From Hymenobacter sp. YIM 151858-1 (GTDB lineage Bacteria > Bacteroidota > Bacteroidia > Cytophagales > Hymenobacteraceae), in contig NZ_CP110136.1 of NCBI RefSeq assembly GCF_025979705.1, positions 3,534,001 through 3,598,000 on the forward strand: a stretch of DNA of 64,000 nucleotides. Reading direction: 5' to 3'. The notes under the pieces are model-generated. The model had not been told where the DNA came from, did no database searches, and saw nothing but the letters and a program-made list of their open reading frames with translations. How positions within the stretch are numbered: position 1 is the stretch's first letter; each line of letters starts with the position of its first letter. This document shows positions 60,758 through 64,000 of this stretch, piece after piece. Position numbers and translations under genes: made by a program.

Positions 60758-61195
60758 TTACAGGAAGGCCAAAAAGGCCTTTTCGAACAAGGTTGAGAAG
60801 CGCTCGGGTTTGTTGCGCGTGCAAAGGCCGGTGTACAAGATGGGGCTAGCTTTGGGCTCCAACTCAGAGGTGCTTTCGGATTTTGTGTCGCGAAACCAGC
60901 TGTAAATCAGGTAATCGGTGTTCAAGTCAAAGCTGCTCCCGCAAGTGGCCGAACTACCGCTGCTGCGCACCGAAAGCGTATCCGTTTGGGCGGAGCCTTT
61001 GTAGAGGTGCTTCACCCGAAAAGTATACCGCACCAGCCCGCCCACTTGCGTTTTGCCCACAAGCGTGCCGGCAAAAACTACATCGGCTTGCCGATAACTT
61101 TTGCGAACACCAACCTCCACGCAGGAGCAGGCCAAACTGGGAACCGGTGTTGCCGCCAGCAGCGTCGCTACCAACAGCCCATTGCTTATGCGCAT
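60758..61195 (-). CDS. Secreted NTR/TIMP-like domain protein
   Basis: A 145-residue protein with a signal peptide ending LAC; the mature N terminus would be Cys23-Ser-Cys25 (ACSCVEVG). The CxC N terminus followed by RKSYRQADVVFAGTLVGKTQ is the pattern of netrin-like/TIMP-like (tissue inhibitor of metalloproteinases) bacterial proteins. Further cysteines (CGSSF, GLCTRN) could pair with it. A metalloprotease-inhibitor role is a guess. Start ATG 61195. The Rof-like gene lies 74 bases upstream on the same strand. Confidence 0.78.
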   Translation of the reverse strand: MRISNGLLVATLLAATPVPSLACSCVEVGVRKSYRQADVVFAGTLVGKTQVGGLVRYTFRVKHLYKGSAQTDTLSVRSSGSSATCGSSFDLNTDYLIYSWFRDTKSESTSELEPKASPILYTGLCTRNKPERFSTLFEKAFLAFL

Positions 61196-61269
61196 GATGA
61201 TGAATGACCTAGGGAATTTGTGCGGCGGAAGATAAGCCTTCGCGCCGGCTAGCAACGTTCCCCAAGGGC

Positions 61270-61518
61270 TCAGCAATAATTCCGCAGCTCCTTGTCGTCC
61301 ACGGCCACTAGGTTATCCAGCCGCACCTCAAAGCCGTCATCCAGGCGCAGGTACTCCACTTTGTCGCGGATGTACAGCTCCTTTATGACGCCCTCGTAGG
61401 TGCTGGGCGGCGTGTCGGGCTCGGTGCGGTACGTGAGTGTGCAGCGCTGGCCAGTGGTGGCGCGGGCTTCCAGCTCATCGTAGAACGAGCAGCTGATGGG
61501 GCGGTATTCGGGTGCCAT
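61270..61518 (-). CDS. Rof-like Rho-binding antiterminator
   Basis: An 82-residue protein whose sequence follows E. coli Rof/YaeO along its length: YRPISCSFYDELEARATTG, YEGVIKELYIRDKVEYLRLDDGFEVRLDNLVAVDD. Rof binds Rho and reduces Rho-dependent termination. The fold is a small SH3-like/Sm-like beta-barrel. Most Bacteroidetes carry rho, so a regulator fits, but binding here is inferred from similarity by eye. Start ATG 61518 (MAPEYRPISC). Confidence 0.78.
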   Translation of the reverse strand: MAPEYRPISCSFYDELEARATTGQRCTLTYRTEPDTPPSTYEGVIKELYIRDKVEYLRLDDGFEVRLDNLVAVDDKELRNYC

Positions 61519-61566
61519 GGCGGGTGGTAATGGTTAGTGTACGTAGGCTTAGGTACGTAAACCAAA

Positions 61567-61595
61567 CAAGCCCCGCCTAGGTGGGGCGGGGCTTG
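61567..61595. terminator. Terminator after the His-rich secreted protein gene
   Basis: 11-bp perfect stem (61567-61577 with 61585-61595) around a 7-base loop that overlaps a CCTAGG site. It lies 27 bases past the stop at 61622 (minus strand). Confidence 0.65.
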
Positions 61596-61621
61596 ACAGG
61601 AAAAAGAGGGGAGGGAGCAGC

Positions 61622-62152
61622 TTAGTGCTTGCCTTTGCCGTGCCCTTTGCCGGGGTGGCCGCCGCCGTGCTTGCCGTTGCCGTGGCCGCGGCCTTCGTTG
61701 TAATCGTCGTCGTAGCGGCCCCCACCGGGCACGTTAATGATAACGCCGCCGCGGCGCGGGTCGCCGCCGTTGTAGTTGCCGCGCATTTTTTTGGCCTGGC
61801 CGGGCGGCATGCCGTGCGGGTGGCCGTAGCGGGTGCGGTGCTGCGAGTACTGCGTCCAGGGGGTAGCGCCCACGTAGTCAATTACTACCGGGTGGAAGTT
61901 GCCCGGGTTGTAGCCGTTCAGCTCGCGCAGGCGCGTCCATTTGCCGCTGCGCTGCACAATGTATTGCCGGTCGCGCACGTCGTAATAGCCGCCGTACTCG
62001 GGCACGTAGTAGTACTGGCGGCCGGCGGGCACGGCGGGGCCCCAGCTTGGCGGATTAATGTTGATATTGACCTGGGCGTTGGCTTCGGTGAAAGCGCCGG
62101 CCGAGCTCAGCAGAAGCAGGGCGGCGAACAAGGTTTTGGAAAGGCGCTGCAT
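61622..62152 (-). CDS. Secreted protein with His/Gly/Lys-rich tail
   Basis: A 176-residue protein with a signal peptide (cleavage after ANA, about residue 26). Mature N terminus QVNININPPSWGPAVPAGRQYYYVPEYGGYYDV is a Bacteroidetes-type pattern of unknown function. The middle (RDRQYIVQRSGKWTRLRELNGYNPGNFHPVVIDYVG) is compact. The last 25 residues are rich in His, Gly and Lys (GHGNGKHGGGHPGKGHGKGKH), which could bind metal ions or polyanions. No partner gene is evident. Confidence 0.8.
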   Translation of the reverse strand: MQRLSKTLFAALLLLSSAGAFTEANAQVNININPPSWGPAVPAGRQYYYVPEYGGYYDVRDRQYIVQRSGKWTRLRELNGYNPGNFHPVVIDYVGATPWTQYSQHRTRYGHPHGMPPGQAKKMRGNYNGGDPRRGGVIINVPGGGRYDDDYNEGRGHGNGKHGGGHPGKGHGKGKH

Positions 62153-62377
62153 AACGCGAAAGTCTGGTGGTGAAGGGGAGGAGCCTTAGCAAGGCAAGAA
62201 CGAGGCCAAACTGCCCGCCCGATTGTGCGTAGGCTAATCAGGAAGATAGAACCGTAGGCACCTAGGGCCCGAACGAAAAGCCTGGGTGCACGGTTTAGTA
62301 CTATTGCGCGTGCCTACTGTGGCTAAAGCCGCTGGCAAATAAGCTATTCGGAGTAGCCGGTGGGCGGGCATTTCACG

Positions 62378-62385
62378 TATTTTTG
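62378..62385 (+). promoter_or_regulatory. Bacteroidetes -7 box for uvrA
   Basis: TATTTTTG, exact TAnnTTTG match, 24 bases before the uvrA ATG at 62409. Confidence 0.6.
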
Positions 62386-62408
62386 CGGGCTTATTTGCTA
62401 CGCACTGC

Positions 62409-64000
62409 ATGGCTAAGAAAAAAACGGCGGCTGCGGCTGCTGCGGTTGCTCCGGCTTCGGCCCCCACGTCTGCCACGGCTTCGGCCGCTGCTGATGCTTC
62501 TGTTGTAACGGTTGACGTACAGCCCGTGGGCTCCAACGGCTCGGTTTCGGCTTACCACTCGTCGGCGGCTACCATCGAGGCGCCTTTTATCGAGGTGTAC
62601 GGCGCGCGCGAGCACAACCTCAAGAACGTATCCATTCAGATTCCGCGCGGCAAGCTGGTGGTGTTCACGGGTATTTCGGGCTCGGGCAAGTCGTCGTTGG
62701 CGTTCGATACCATTTACGCCGAAGGCCAGCGCCGCTACATGGAGACGTTTTCGGCCTACGCCCGCTCGTTTATGGGCGGGCTGGAGCGGCCCGATGTCGA
62801 CAAGATCGAAGGCCTGTCGCCGGTTATCAGCATCGAGCAGAAGACGACCTCGCGCAACCCGCGCTCCACGGTGGGCACCATCACCGAGATTTACGACTTT
62901 CTGCGCCTGTTCTACGCCCGCACGGCCGAGGCTTTCAGCTACGTGACGGGCAAGAAGATGATCCGGCAGTCGGACGACCAGATCATCAACTACATCCTCA
63001 AGCACTTCGACGGCAAAAAGCTGGTGGTGCTGGCGCCGGTGGTAAAGGGCCGCAAAGGCCACTACCGCGAGCTGTTTCAGCAAGTGGCCAAGCTGGGCTT
63101 TACGAAGGTGCGGGTTGATGGCGAGCTGCTCGACATCACGCCCAAGATGCAGCTCGACCGCTACAAAATTCACGACATCGAAATCGTGATTGACCGGCTG
63201 GTGGTGAAGGAAGACGACCGGTTCCGCCTGTCGGGTTCGATGCAGAACGCCCTGACGCACGGCAAAGGCACCGCCTTAGTGCTCGACACCGACGCCAACA
63301 AAACGCAGTTCTTCTCGCGCTTTCTGATGGACCCGGCTACCGGCATTGCTTACGACGACCCGGCGCCCAACACCTTCTCCTTCAACTCGCCCTACGGTGC
63401 CTGCCCCACTTGCAACGGCCTAGGTGAGATTCAGCAGATTACGGAGGAGACCGTGATGCCCGACCCCAAGCTGAGCATCAGCCGCGGCGGCATTGCGCCC
63501 CTAGGTGAGTACCGCGACATCTGGATTTTTCAGCAGCTGAACCTGATTCTGAAGAAGAACAAGGCCTCACTGACCACGCCCATCGAGAAGCTGCCGCGCG
63601 AGCTGGTGGAGCGCCTGCTGAACGGCATGCCCGAAGAGGAGGACGATAAGAAAAAGGGCACCTACACCGAGCCGTTCGAAGGCATCATCCCGTTTCTGCA
63701 GCGGCAGATGGATTCCGAATCGGAGAACATCCGCGAGTGGATTCAGCAGTACACCCAGGCCATTGAGTGCCCCGAGTGCCAGGGCTTCCGCCTGAAAAAG
63801 GAGTCGCTGCACTTCAAAATCGACCAGAAGCACATTGGCGAGCTGTCGGTGATGGACATTGGCGAGCTGAGCCGCTGGTTTGAAGGGCTGGAAGAGCGCC
63901 TGTCGGAGCGCCAGAACCTGATTGCCCGCGAGCTGCTGAAGGAGATTCGCAAGCGCATCGGCTTCCTGCTCGAAGTGGGCTTGGAGTACCTGAACCTGCA
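62409..64000 (+). CDS. uvrA: Excinuclease ABC subunit UvrA, 5' part (runs off the window)
   Basis: DNA-damage recognition ATPase of nucleotide excision repair. The first 530 codons are present and the gene continues beyond base 64000. An Ala/Thr/Ser-rich leader (about residues 6-55) precedes the conserved start (IEVYGAREHNLKNVS). Walker A is GISGSGKSS (88-96). IYAEGQRRYMETFSAYARSFMG, IEQKTTSRNPRSTVGT, and the zinc-module ends CPTCNGLG and CPECQGF follow. ATG 62409 follows a -7 box. The protein has no stop within the window and is still in frame at the edge. The Ala-rich leader is unusual and probably unstructured. Confidence 0.94.
   Translation, partial: MAKKKTAAAAAAVAPASAPTSATASAAADASVVTVDVQPVGSNGSVSAYHSSAATIEAPFIEVYGAREHNLKNVSIQIPRGKLVVFTGISGSGKSSLAFDTIYAEGQRRYMETFSAYARSFMGGLERPDVDKIEGLSPVISIEQKTTSRNPRSTVGTITEIYDFLRLFYARTAEAFSYVTGKKMIRQSDDQIINYILKHFDGKKLVVLAPVVKGRKGHYRELFQQVAKLGFTKVRVDGELLDITPKMQLDRYKIHDIEIVIDRLVVKEDDRFRLSGSMQNALTHGKGTALVLDTDANKTQFFSRFLMDPATGIAYDDPAPNTFSFNSPYGACPTCNGLGEIQQITEETVMPDPKLSISRGGIAPLGEYRDIWIFQQLNLILKKNKASLTTPIEKLPRELVERLLNGMPEEEDDKKKGTYTEPFEGIIPFLQRQMDSESENIREWIQQYTQAIECPECQGFRLKKESLHFKIDQKHIGELSVMDIGELSRWFEGLEERLSERQNLIARELLKEIRKRIGFLLEVGLEYLNL

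Noticed and set aside
62391-63260. 289-codon frame opposite uvrA
   Set aside because: UvrA motifs are complete on the plus strand; the opposite frame is a shadow.

Overview
The window looks like chromosome of a GC-rich member of the Bacteroidetes, most probably Hymenobacter or a close relative. Reasons: Bacteroidetes-type -7 boxes (TAnnTTTG) upstream of many genes with no clear Shine-Dalgarno sequences; TonB receptors with an N-terminal carboxypeptidase-regulatory-like domain; PD40-OmpA proteins; an aerobic kynurenine pathway; a short type-3 ProRS; and a very high number of CCTAGG sites. I saw no rRNA, tRNA, transposase, prophage or CRISPR array. Genus assignment is inference.

Layout. 0.2-4.7 kb: CPBP membrane protease, CdsA, glutamate dehydrogenase, phosphatidylserine decarboxylase (two steps of PE synthesis). 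4.9-9.5 kb: a YgiB/YgiC-like pair, free-methionine-sulfoxide reductase, RibD, and divergent PrmC. 9.5-15.8 kb: a nucleotide-sugar block (WlbB-like acetyltransferase, WbpO/TviB-like dehydrogenase, GalE, RmlB, WbpP-like epimerase, RmlA) with no glycosyltransferase or flippase. 15.9-25 kb: ChrA, a 2OG-Fe(II) oxygenase, a PD40-OmpA protein, a FloA-NfeD pair, a small orphan gene, ProRS. 25-34.5 kb: Gly/Tyr-rich lipoprotein, FadL-like porin, lipoproteins, a DPP-IV-type peptidase, a lipoprotein carrying a TonB C-terminal domain, a GT39-like transferase.

34.5-56.7 kb holds kynurenine-pathway genes (semialdehyde dehydrogenase, atypical SDR, 3-hydroxyanthranilate dioxygenase, ACMS decarboxylase, kynureninase, kynurenine monooxygenase) separated by lower-GC glycosylation genes (two GT2 enzymes, a methyltransferase, two GT-C-like membrane proteins) and by two tandem paralogous TonB receptors. 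56.7-64 kb: PAP2-like protein, RpoN, AsnRS, a TIMP/NTR-like protein, a Rof-like Rho antiterminator, a His-rich secreted protein, and the first 1.6 kb of uvrA, which runs off the end.

The most unusual signal is between genes. At least nine intergenic gaps are filled by degenerate tandem arrays with an exact 7-base period, often as two inverted arms, running nearly exactly from one gene's stop codon to the next gene's start or stop. Word families differ between loci but the period does not. This resembles the heptameric STRR repeats of filamentous cyanobacteria. In addition, CCTAGG occurs about 84 times by hand count (about 22 expected from composition), often as GCACCTAGGGC. Two palindromic MITE-like elements are also present.
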